DNA from: Cocos nucifera
Lineage: Eukaryota > Streptophyta > Magnoliopsida > Arecales > Arecaceae
Length of the DNA: 64,000 bases
Reading direction: 5' to 3'
NCBI GenBank assembly: GCA_006176705.1
Contig: QRFJ01004183.1
Span: 1-64,000 of the forward strand
The notes beneath the pieces were generated by a model. The model was not told the DNA's origin. It did no database searches and saw only the letters and a list, made by a program, of their open reading frames with translations. Made by a program: the position numbers and the translations under genes. Below, in pieces: positions 1 to 9,918 of the stretch (position 1 is the stretch's first letter; each line of letters starts with the position of its first letter).

Positions 1-170
1 TTTATTGAATAAAATTTAAAGGATATTAAAATAAAGTCAATGATTATATATGCATCTTTATTGAAGATATTTTTGTCAAACATGAATTACCATCACTCGA
101 AAAATTTGCCAAATACCACCCCCCATGGTATCTGTTTTACCATCTCTCTCTGAAAAATAAGTATGGGGTC
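1..170. other. flank outside the left LTR element
   Basis: AT-rich sequence with no supported gene. The last five bases (166-170, GGGTC) resemble the five bases after the element's other end (8074-8078, GGATC), so they are a probable target-site duplication with one mismatch. Confidence 0.5.
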
Positions 171-2376
171 TGTTGTTGCAGAATCTGATTGACGTCGGAT
201 CAAGCTGGAGTCGAGAAAGATGAGACCGCCATTGGTGATCAGCAAAATAAAGTCTCATCCGGAGTCGGTGGTGGTGGTGGCTCTGGCAGGACCCTTCGAC
301 GATCAAGTCAGCTTTTCTGACTAACAGAAATGGAGTGCTCAGAAAAGAGTTTCACAAAGTTTTGAGAAGGAGAAGAGAGCTTAGAAAAAATGTATCTAGA
401 GGATCTCTTTCATAGATGGAGTCCAAAGCTGATAGTGACAGCCGTAGCTGTCTGGTAGCTGGCTGCTTGGGACCGCATGAGAGGAGCACCGCCTATAACA
501 GTAGACTGACAAGTGATAACCATAGCCGTCTGATAGTTGGCCCGCTCAGGGACTGTGTGAGAGGGACGTCATCTGCAGTAGACTGATGGTGACAGCCGTA
601 GCTATTGTGGATACTGAGCCTGCTCGGAGCTACATGTGGGATTCGGTATGGAGAGGAAGAGGTGTTCGTCAGATTAATAGTGACAGCCATAACCATCTTG
701 ATAGTGGGTCGCTTGAGGCTGTATGGGATTTACTATGAAAGAGAGGAATATCATCAGACTGATAGTGATCGTTCATTGAGATTCAATAATCGAAGTTCGA
801 AGGAAGCAGATGCATTGGTCGGTGAAGAGCTTTGACATACATCAATTCTAGAGAAGTTCGAACTCCTAAAGGAGATACGGACTAGAGAAGATCATCCGGA
901 AAGGAATGCTAGCTAAAATCTAGAAGCAATCCATTGGAGGAATCTAACTGAAGAAGAAGTTCGAAAGAAGTTTGGCTCCTGAAAAAATTTGACTGAAGAA
1001 AAAATCTGAAAGGAGTTCGACCGAAGGAAAAGTCCGAAAGGAGTTCGACTCCTGAAGGAATCTGACTGAAGGAGAAGTCTGAAAAGCGTTTGGCTCCTGG
1101 AGAAATTTGACTGAACGAAAAAATTCGAAAGAAGTTCGACTCTTAGAGGAGTCCGACTGAAGAAAAAATTTAGAAGAAGTTTCGACTCCTGAGAGGAATC
1201 TTGACTGAAGGAGAAAGTCTCGAAAAGGAGTTTCGACTCTTGGAGGAATCTGACTGAAGAAATCCGAAAGAAGTTTGGCTCTTGTAGAAATCCGACTGAA
1301 AGAGAAGTCCGAAAGAAGTTCGGTTCCTGACGGAACTTGACTGAAGAAAAATTCGAAAGAAGTTCGACTCCTGGAGGAATCTGACTAAAGGAGGAGTCCA
1401 GAAGGAGTTCAGCTATTGTAGAAATCCGACTGAAGGAGGAGTTCGAAAGAAGTTCGGCATCTGAAGAAACTTGACTAAAGGAATAAATTCCGAGAAGGAG
1501 TCCGACTTCTATAGAAGGAGTCCAACTGTAGAAGAGAAGTTCGGAAGGAGATCGGCTCCTATAGGCATCTATCTGAAGTAGAGATCTGGAAGGAGTTCAG
1601 CTCCTGAAGAAGTCCAATTGAAGGAGAAGTTCGGAAAGAGTTCGATTTCTGTAGGCATCGAGAGATTTGGAAGGAGTTTGGCTCCTATAGGCATCCAACT
1701 GAAGGAGAGATCCGGGAGAAGTTCGGCTCCTGTAGACATTCGACTGAATGAGAGGTCTGAAAGGAGTTCGGCTCATGTAGGAGTCCGACTGAAGGAGAGT
1801 CAAAAGAAGTTAGGCTCTATAGAAATCCACTGAAGAAGAATTCGAAGAGTTCGGCTCTGTAACATTCGACTAAAGGAGAGGTTCAAAAGGAGTTCGGCTT
1901 CTATAGGAGTCCGACTAAAGGAAAAGTCCGAAAGAAGTTTGGCTCCTGTAGGCATCTATCTGAAGGAGAGATTCGAAAGGAGTTCGGCTCCTATAGGCAC
2001 CCGATTGAAGAAAAGATCTGGAAGGAGTTCGACTCCTGTAGACATTTGATTGAAGGAGAGATTCGGAAGAAGTTCGACTCCTATAGTAGTCCGACTGAGA
2101 GAGAAGTTCGGAAGGATTTCGGCTCCTATAGGCATCCATCTGAAGGAGATTCGAAAGAAGTTTGGCTCCTAAAGGAGTTCAACTGAGGGAGAAATCTAAG
2201 AGGAGTTTGGCTGGTGCTCGACCGCTGAGGAGTTCGATCGATTGAAAAAGTTTGGCTAAGGTTTGGCCGTTGAAAGAGTTCGGCAAGCTAAAAAAGTTCG
2301 ACTAAGGTTTGGCTATTGGAGGAGTTCGGCTAGGGATCAAGCGGGACTTCGACGGGAGCGGGGTTTATCCCCAATA
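171..2376 (-). repeat. 3' LTR of left element
   Basis: A direct repeat of 6056-8073. Shared blocks include the outer end (reverse complement ends CAACAACA), the segment around 300-790 that matches 6170-6565, the 45-bp array, and the inner end with GGGATAAA. A purine tract (GTGGGGGAGA on the minus strand) lies just upstream of its start at 2376, as expected for a polypurine tract. It is about 190 bp longer than its partner, largely because of repeat number and local indels. Confidence 0.85.
840..2215. repeat. 45-bp minisatellite inside LTR
   Basis: About 30 imperfect units built on AGTTCGGCTCCTGTAGG followed by CTGAAGGAGA. The period is 45 bp, a multiple of three, so the array stays open in several frames on both strands and encodes 15-residue periodic peptides. 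I see no reason to treat these as genes. The same unit occurs at 6850-7835, 20020-20215 and 30850-31495 (the last two in opposite orientation). Confidence 0.9.
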
Positions 2377-2454
2377 ATAGTCTCCCCCACTTTCGAGTTC
2401 AAAATTTGAAGAAAGGGAGTACATAAAAGGTGACTGCCGAAGTTCTTTTTCGGG

Positions 2455-3625
2455 CTCTACATCCGTTGAGGTTGAAGCTCGAGGGAGATCTTATCTCCTG
2501 TTGACGTTGACGTTGAAGCTCGGAAAAGATCTTATCTCCATTCAAGGTTGAAGGAGATCTAATCTCCTATTGATGTTGAAGTTGGAGCTCGGGGGAGATC
2601 TTGTCTCCAGCCAAGGTTGACGTTGAAGTTGAGGCTCGAGAGAGATCTTGCCTCTAGCCGAGATCGAAGTTGAACGAGATCTGCATCCACCAAGATTAGA
2701 AGATCTATTTTCTATTGACGTTGTGGTTGAAGTCGTGGGAGATCTTTCTCCAGTCGAATTGACGTTGAAGTTTAAGTCAGGGGAGATCTTCATTCAATCG
2801 AGGTCCAGAAAGATCTTGTCTCCTGTTGATGTGCGTTGAAGCTCATGAAAGATCTATCTCCAACCGAGATTGCATTAAAGTTGAAGCTCGGGGGAGATCT
2901 TGTCTCCAACCGAGATCGAAGTTGAAGTTGAAGCTCGAGGGAGATCTTGCCTCCATTCGAGATCTAGGAAAATCTTGTCTCCTATGACGTTGCGTTGAAG
3001 CTCGTGGAAGATCTTGTCTCCAACTGAGGTTGAATTGAAGCTCGAAGAGATCTTGCCTCCAGCCAAGGTCCAGGGAGATCTTGTCTCCTATTGACATTGC
3101 GGTTGAAGCTCGTGAGAGATCTTGTCTCCAACCAAGGTCAAAGTTGAAGTTGAAGCTCGGGAGAGATCTCAATTTCTGTTGAGATTGAAGGAGATCTTAT
3201 CTCCTATTAAGGTCGAAGCTCCTAGAAGCTCATGGAGAGATCTTTTCTAACCGAGGTTGACTTATTGAAGTTGACAAACTCGAAGATTTTATCTCCAGTC
3301 GAGGTCGGTTGAAGTTAAAGCTTGGAAGAGATTTTTCCTCCAATCGAGGTCCAGGAAGATCTTGTCTCCTATTGACGTTACGGTTGAAGCTCGTGGAAGA
3401 TCTTATCTTCAGTCGAGATTGACGTTGAAGTTGAAGCTTGGAGGAGATCTTATCTTCAGTCGAGATCGAAGTTGAAATTGAAGCTCGGAGGAGATCTTGC
3501 CTTCAGCTGAGGTTGAAGGAGATCTAATCTCCTATTGATGTTGCAGTTGAAACTCGTGGGAGCTCTTATCTCCAACCGAGATTGAAGAAGATCTTATCTT
3601 CCATCGTTGTCGGGCATAATGGGAT
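2455..3625. repeat. GAGATCTTGTCTCC tandem array
   Basis: Roughly 18-20 variable units of about 45-75 bp, each with a GAGATCTTGTCTCC-like core and a GTTGAAGCTCG-like spacer. The array lies between the 115-bp array and the 3' LTR, the place where the larger relative carries its antisense ORF. Short ORFs on either strand are by-products of the repetition. Confidence 0.85.
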
Positions 3626-3634
3626 CGTTGTCAG

Positions 3635-4315
3635 GGCCTCTTCTACCATCTCGTCTAAAATGAACGAGATCTTCGACTTTGCTCGCATATGAGGATGAGG
3701 TTCTCCTCCTGTTTCTAACGGAACTGTGGGGGCACATTAAGGACCATCGTCCAGTGCCTCTCCCCTTCATCTCGTCCTAAAATGAACGAGGCCTTCGACT
3801 TTGCTCGCGTTAGGACGAGGTTCTCCTCCTGTTTCTAACGGGCTATGGGGGCACATCGGACCTGTTATCAGTCCTCTCCTCCGTCTCGTCTAAGGTGAAC
3901 AAGGCCTTGACTTTGCTCACGTTAGGACGAGGTTCTCCTTCCTGTTCCTAACGGGCTGTGGGGGCACATTCGGTTACCGTTTCGTCTGTCTCCCCCCATC
4001 TCGTCTAAGGTGAACGAGGCCTTCGACTTTGCTCGCGTTAGGACGAGGTTCTCCTCCTGTTCCTAACGGGCTGTGGGGGCACATTAAGGACCGTCGTCCA
4101 GGGCCTCTCCCCCATCTCGTCCTAAAATGAACGAGGCCTTCGACTTTGCTCGCGTTAGGATGAGGTTCTCCTCCTATTTCTAACAGACTGTGGGGGCACA
4201 TTAAGGGCCATTGTCCAGGGCCTCTCCTCCTCATCTCATCCTAAAATGTGAACGAGGCCTTCGACTTGCTCATGTAAGGATGAGATTCTTCTTATGTTCC
4301 TAACATGGCTACTAT
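3635..4315. repeat. 115-bp tandem array (copy 1)
   Basis: Five to six units of about 115-125 bp containing CGTTAGGACGAGGTTCTCC, TGTGGGGGCACAT and CATCTCGTC. In reverse complement this is the same family as 26280-26905 in the larger element. In both elements it follows the integrase end, so it is an inherited part of the internal region. Confidence 0.9.
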
Positions 4316-4399
4316 TGATTGCTTCTTTTCTATCATTAGATAGTTTTTGCACCAAGAAATAATAATGTTGAAATGGAGGAGTTTTATTGAAGAAAAATT

Positions 4400-4600
4400 A
4401 TCGACAGTACATTCTCAGATTCTCTAAGTTTCAAGATCGTGGGAGCGTTGATCCTCCGAGCTTCTTCAGACAATAAGTTTCGAGCTGGATGATCTTCTCT
4501 ATTTTATATGGATCTTTTCAATTTGGAGCAAGCTTTTTCTGGCTTTGAGGCTGAGAGATAGCGGCTCGTCGAAGTACTAAGTCCCTTAGAGATAGCGTTG
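4400..4600 (-). pseudogene. integrase C-terminal remnant
   Basis: The minus-strand translation contains RDLVLRRAAISQPQ, which lines up with the same place near the end of pol in the larger element (about 26005-26040). Stop codons interrupt it downstream. It follows gag directly, so the rest of pol has been lost by deletion somewhere around 4580-4650. Confidence 0.7.
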
Positions 4601-4619
4601 ATGATACTAGAAGGCGATC

Positions 4620-5700
4620 AATCTCCTTATTATTCCTTCCTCATTGGTGGTTCTAGCTGCGATAGCGCCATTGGCTTGCTTCAGGTCGGCGTCTGTAGAG
4701 TATTAAGGAGGGCGTAGTTGTGAAACCTTCAGGAGAGAGAACTTCTTCGCGTCCTTCTATCGAAGCTTCTTTGATGATGAGATCGAGGGAGAGTTTGGCC
4801 TCGCTTGCACTTAGGAGGAGTCCGTGAGCATGGCCGAACTTCATTCGATCCTTCATCAACCATGGGTTTATTAGACTCATCCGCCTGCCGCTCTCCTACA
4901 GCTCTCTCATCTCTCCATTTAAAGGCTCCTTCCGCTCGGGCATATCCTTCAGTTCGAGCTAGTAGATCGACAAAGTTTCTGTGGTACTTCTTCTCCAGAA
5001 AGAACAACAAATCATTCTTTTGAAGGCCGTCCTTGAGTGCGGTCATTGCAACAGACTGGTTCAGGTTCTGGACTTCTAACACAGTAGTATTAAACTGGAT
5101 GACATAAGTTCGGATAGATTCCTTCTCCTTCTATTTGATATTCATCAAAAAATTCGAACCTCGATGGGGATGTCGGCTACTGACGAAGTGAGCCGCAAAC
5201 TGATGGCTCGTTTGGTCAAAGGAGAAAATCATATCCAGCTTCAACGTCGAGCATCAGTTTCTTGCTGCTTCCTTTAAGATAGATGAAAAAGCTCGGCATA
5301 AGATGGCATCTGGTGCACCATGGAGCAGCATCATAGTTTGGAAGGTCTTTGGATGATCAATCAGATTAGAGATTCCATCGTAGCTTTCAAACTGGAGGAA
5401 GCTCGAAGTTCGACGGAACATGTTCTTGCATAATTCGGAAAGAGAAAGGGGGATCGGTGTGGACATCGTCATGGTGAGCCGGGGCGACGTAGCCAAGCTC
5501 CTCAATCCATCGATCCATATCCCATAGTTTCTGATCAAGGACGTCATCTCGATCACAGACCTTGGAAGGCTTCCGACTGTAGATGGGGAAGGTTTCTTTC
5601 GGAGAAGAATCACGATCCGAATAATAATCCTCTACTCTCTGTTTTTTCTTTCCAAGGGCGATGGGTATGCTAGGCTAAGTACTTTTTCTTGGAGCCGATT
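4620..5700 (-). pseudogene. gag remnant of left element
   Basis: Minus-strand frames encode a Gag-like capsid region: FLQFESYDG and FQTMMLLHGAPDAILCRAF (5254-5613), then LNQSVAMTALKDGLQKNDLL and a basic C-terminal tail (4729-5082). The same motifs occur in the larger element at 21320-21800. The coding region is split between frames and has lost its reading continuity. Confidence 0.8.
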
Positions 5701-6573
5701 CCTGACATCCTGATGGTGGATTTTCTGATGAAATCACCATCGAAGGCTACCACATGGCTTGCATCATCTCGGTGAGGCCCTGAATCCATTGCATCAGTAG
5801 GTTGGACTGCTTCGGATCTACCGTGGCTGCCGATGGAGGAGGAGGGTGAAGTATCGATGTTGGAGTCAGAACGGACGAATTTAGCGGCAGAAGCAATAGA
5901 TCTCCTGATAGTTGCCTTCTTTGAAGATATTTCTTAGGATTGAGAGAAAGGAATGGAGATGGACTTTAGAGAAGAAGCTCCATAGGATCGACTGAACACT
6001 CCTTTAAGAATAAGGGTATCTCAGAAGCAGAGGATCCTTTCTCTAGCATCAATTCTATTATTATAGAATCTGGTTGATGCTGGATCGAACTGAAGTCAAG
6101 AAAGATGAGGTCGCCGTCAGTGACCTGCACAATAAAGTTTTATTCGGAGTCGATGGTGGTAGCTCCGACGATCAAGTCAGCTTTTCTGATCAATAGAAAT
6201 GGAGTGCTCAGGAAAGAGTTCCGTAGAGTTTTGGGAAGAAAAAGAGAGCTTAGAGAAAATGTATCTGGAGGATCCCTTTTGTAGATGGAGCTCGGAGCTG
6301 ATAGTGACAGTCGTAGCTGTTTGGTAGCTGGCTGCTTAGGGCCACGTGAGAGGGACGTCATCTGCAGTAGATTGACAGTGACAGTCATAGCCATCTGATA
6401 GCTGACCACTCAGGACCGTATGAGAGGGGGCACCGCCTATAGCAGACTGATGGTGATAGCCATAGCTATCCAGTACTGAGCCATTCAGAGCCACATGGGG
6501 TTCGGTATGGAAAGAAAGAGGTATTGTTAGATTGATAGTGACTGTTCATTGAGATTCAATAATCGAAGTTCGG

Positions 6574-6842
6574 AATTGAGCCCAGGTCCTGTTGGATTAC
6601 CCCGAATAGACCTTTAGAGGTAAGTACAACATTGGTTGATATCGACACACATGGTAGGATATATAGCAAAAGATATCTGACTTTTAGCTACTGATATTTT
6701 GATGTGCAAACCACTTTTTGGACCTTGATATTAATTTGCACATATGTAAGTATCGTAATTTTTAGACTTTATTACTAACAAATATCATTTCAACAGGAAT
6801 ACGACTGCAGTTTATTGACTTTATTCTATTGATACTCTCTGA
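6574..6842 (+). repeat. 270-bp interspersed repeat, copy A
   Basis: Nearly identical to 12071-12347. It begins AATTGAGCCCAGGTCCTG and ends near GTTTATTGACTTTATTC. Differences are mostly 1-3 base gaps, not substitutions. Here it sits inside an LTR, replacing sequence present in the partner LTR. No terminal inverted repeats are visible. Confidence 0.8.
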
Positions 6843-6849
6843 AAGTAAT

Positions 6850-7835
6850 GCTAGCTAAATCTAAAATCTGAAAGCAATCTGCTGGAGGAATTCGACTGAA
6901 GAAGAAATCCAGAAGGAGTTCGACCGAAGGAGAAGTCTGAAAGAAGTTTGGCTCCTAAAGAAATTCAGCTGAAGGAGTCCAAAAGGAGTTCGGCTCCTAT
7001 AGAAATTCGACTGAAGAAGTCCAAAAGAAGTTCGGCTCCTGATGGAACATGATTGAAGAAGAAAATCTAGAAGGAGTTCGGCTCTTGAAAGAATCCGACT
7101 GAAGGAGGAGTTCGAAAGAAGTTCGGCTCCTGTAGGCATCCGACTGAAGGAGAGATCCGGAAGGAGTTCGGTCCTGAAGGAGTCCACTGAAGAAGGAGTT
7201 ATCCTGTAGGCATTATCTGAGAGATTCGAAAGTAGTTTGGCTCCTGGAGGAGTCCGACTAAAGAATAAGTCCGAAAGGAGTTCTTTTGTAGGCATCCGTC
7301 TGAAGGAGAGATCCAAAAGAAGTTCGGCTCCTATAGAGACTATTCGGCTCCTGTAAACGAATTCGACTGAAGGAAGGTTGAATTGAGGTTCGGCTCCTAT
7401 AGGAGTTTGACTGAAGGAGAAGTCTGGGAGGAGTTTGGCTCCTATAGGCATCTATCTGAAGGAGAGATCCGAAAGGAGTTCAGCTCCTGTAGGCATTTGA
7501 CTGAAGGAGAGGTTCGAAAGGAGTTCGACTCCTATAGGAGTCTGACTGAAGAAGAAGTTCGAAAGGAGTTCGGCTCCTGTAGGCATCCATCTGAAGGAAA
7601 GATCCGAAAGAAGTTCGGTTCCTGTAGGCACCCAATTGAAGGAGAGATTTGGAAGGAGTTCGACTCCTGTAGACATTCGATTGAAGAAGAGATCCGGAAG
7701 GAGTTCGACTCCTATAGGAGTCTGACTGAGGAAGAAGTTCAGGAGGGGTTCAGCTCATGTAGGCATCCGTCTGAAAGAGATCCGAAAGGAGTTTGGCTCT
7801 TGGAGGAGTTCGACTGAGAGAGAAGTTTGGAAGGA
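6850..7835. repeat. 45-bp minisatellite in 5' LTR
   Basis: About 22 units of the 45-bp repeat. The 7383-7817 plus-strand frame encodes eight clear 15-residue units. The minus strand is open as well. This is repeat-driven coding potential, not a gene. Confidence 0.9.
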
Positions 7836-8073
7836 GTTTGGCTGGGGCTCGGCCGCTGAGGAGTTCGGCCGGCTGAAAAAGTTCGGCTAAGGTTTGGCCG
7901 CTGGAAGAGTTCGACAGGTTGAAAAAGTTCGGTTAAGATTTGACCGTTGGAGGAGTTCGGCTGGGGTTCGACCGCTGGAGTAGAATTTTTGATTGAAGCT
8001 CTTCCATGATCACCAATTGTATTAGGCTAAACATCAGACGAGACTTCGACGGGAGTGGGATTTATCCCTAATA

Positions 8074-9260
8074 GGATCCATCAATTTTTTTACCATCTCT
8101 TTCTGCCACTTTTCATATCAAACATGATAATCTGATATGGGAATCATTTTTTCATATCAGATTACCCCCAATTAAATGGCCCCTTATATGTTTGTCTCAA
8201 TTTTGTCATGGGCTTAATAGGAGCAATATTTTTCCAAACAAAGGAGAATAGTTTTTTGAAAATAGTGACTCCCAATCATCTTCCATAATACAATTACAGC
8301 AAATTATATCCTATTTGGGTATTAATTTTTTTTTTTGGAACATGAAATATATCTATACTTATATAAAATTCAATTATTCAAATGATCTTAAGGTTGATAT
8401 TCATGCCATATATAGTTTATTTGCACATGGTACATAGCTCCTAAAAAAGCTTTAAATATTCAAGCTTCCACCATTAACATTCAACCTCACTAAGGGGGAA
8501 CAAAAAGGAATTGCATATAAGCACCATTGGTGATCATCTAATTTAGTTTTTAAAGTGACTTTAAATATTCAAGCAAACTTGAATTCGTAGATAAGATAAT
8601 CACTTCTCAATCTATATTAAAAAAAAAAAAAAAAACAAAGCAAAGATTTTGATCCACAATTGTCAAGCTCCACCTATTATATGAACTTTTTTTTCTTTAC
8701 AAAATGTTAACTCTAATTACCCAACCCAATAAGAAAATAAGTGCCCTAGCCTGTGATGGTGGATGGCAATGCTTAACCTATTTAATTTATCATAAATTAT
8801 CTATTTAATAAAATGATTAGATTAGCTCTAAGTTTTTCATCTATTTAATAAATAAATTATATTTGGATTCACAGATTTTTAATCATCCTATGTTTGATCT
8901 GACCTAGTTTCCACCATGGTCCAATTATTGCCGGACCTTGACACATCGGGTTGGGATCCAGCCTGTAGACCAAATACTATAGATTTAACTTGGGTTGGCT
9001 AGACTCGGCACACCATGACGAGAAGACACCGACATTGCCCCCACTCAGGCGCACCGCACGCTACCAGCACGAGTCGGTTGGGGTCGTAGTTATTGTAGCC
9101 TTCGTACGACGGGAGACCGACTCGAGACCAGAACGGAGGAAACCTATAGCGCGAACCGTTTCTTGCGCAAGGGGCCAAGCAGTCAGGGCAGTCGTCGAGT
9201 CGGAGAGCAAGAAGGAGACCACCGTCTCTTTCTTATTCTCACCGGAATACCAGGGGAATA
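8074..9260. other. upstream region of AAA gene
   Basis: An AT-rich stretch without genes (8074-8930) becomes markedly GC-rich from about 8950, as expected for the promoter and 5' UTR of the downstream gene. A 117-codon ORF at 8990-9343 overlaps the true start in another frame and lacks recognisable domains. No convincing TATA box can be assigned. Confidence 0.5.
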
Positions 9261-9918
9261 ATGGTGGTCACCATGATATCGAGGCTGATGAGCAGGGCGC
9301 GACTTACAAGGCCATCCCCTTTCATGGATCCCGCTTCCCGTAATTTCGCCCACCGACCTCACCATCTCTGTACGCCCTGTTCTACCGTTTCTTTATCCTC
9401 GCTAGGGTTCCTTTCTTGATTTATTCTCCCATTATTCTCGATTTAGTTCCACTGCAGGGCCACTGTTCGAACACCGGCATCATCACCAAACGCTTTCAAG
9501 AACGGGTTTCAAGTCGTCATCCGAGCCGCCGTTTTGGTTTTCTTCTGTATTTCCGGCCGCTTTCTTGGCCGGCGCGTTCGGAATTGGATCGCTAGAAAAG
9601 TCTTATGCCGATGCCAGCGAGGTCTCTGCTTCACCTACACTTTCCTTTATTTTGTTCATCTTCTTGATGTCGTCGCACTTCTGATTTCGAAGTATCCTAA
9701 GCATAGTGACAAGAATCGAAGTTTCGTTGTGTTCTTGTTGCGGCGTCTTTTTGCAGGATGGACCCAAACCTCTTGCTGCATCGGATTCTCTACCGAGCTT
9801 CGGTGGAACGGAAAGCTTGGTCAATCATGAAAGGCAGCGTATAGAAGAGATGCTCAGAATCAGGGGAATGCCGCGTGGCTCTTATCCGCCCTTCAGTGTT
9901 GCGGCCAAGGGTCAGAAG
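9261..9918 (+). CDS. AAA gene exons 1-3: presequence and anchor
   Basis: Exon 1 starts at ATG 9261 (context AATAATGG). It encodes MVVTMISRLMSRARLTR, rich in Arg and Ser without acidic residues, as in mitochondrial presequences. A 118-bp intron (9340-9457) joins it in phase to 9458-9621, which carries the helix around FSSVFPAAFLAGAFGIG. Without this intron the frame meets TAG at 9403. Exon 3 (9757-9918) encodes a charged stretch with HERQRIEEMLRIRG. Later in-frame ATGs at 9273, 9288 and 9324 are possible alternative starts. Confidence 0.75.

Larger units (their letters stand above)
171..8073 (-). mobile_element. internally deleted Tat-type Ty3/gypsy LTR element
   Basis: The minus strand reads, in order: 5' LTR (8073 to 6056), a primer-binding-like leader, a gag remnant (about 5700-4620), the last part of integrase (about 4600-4400), two tandem arrays, a purine-rich tract next to 2377, and the 3' LTR (2376 to 171). 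Protease, RT, RNase H and most of integrase are absent. Its gag, leader, LTR start (GGGATAAA) and 115-bp array all match the larger element at 19917-31953, so both belong to one family. Flanking GGGTC/GGATC fits a decayed 5-bp target duplication. It cannot move by itself. Confidence 0.85.
6056..8073 (-). repeat. 5' LTR of left element
   Basis: Partner of 171-2376. The inner border is set by a conserved leader: TTGATGCTAGAGAAAGG here and TTGGCGTTAGAGAAAGG after the 5' LTR of the larger element. Compared with its partner, a segment at about 6574-6842 replaces roughly 100 bp of LTR sequence with material also found in an intron of the AAA gene. Confidence 0.85.

Noticed and set aside
2455..3625. 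CRISPR-like array of repeats and spacers
   Set aside because: Both 'repeat' and 'spacer' vary, unit length is not constant, the host is a plant, and the array sits inside an LTR element.
7383..7817. 144-residue repeat protein gene
   Set aside because: Product of the 45-bp LTR minisatellite; open on both strands, with no start context or domain.
8990..9343. 117-codon ORF upstream of the AAA gene
   Set aside because: Overlaps the better-supported start in another frame, lies in GC-rich promoter/UTR sequence and has no recognisable domain.
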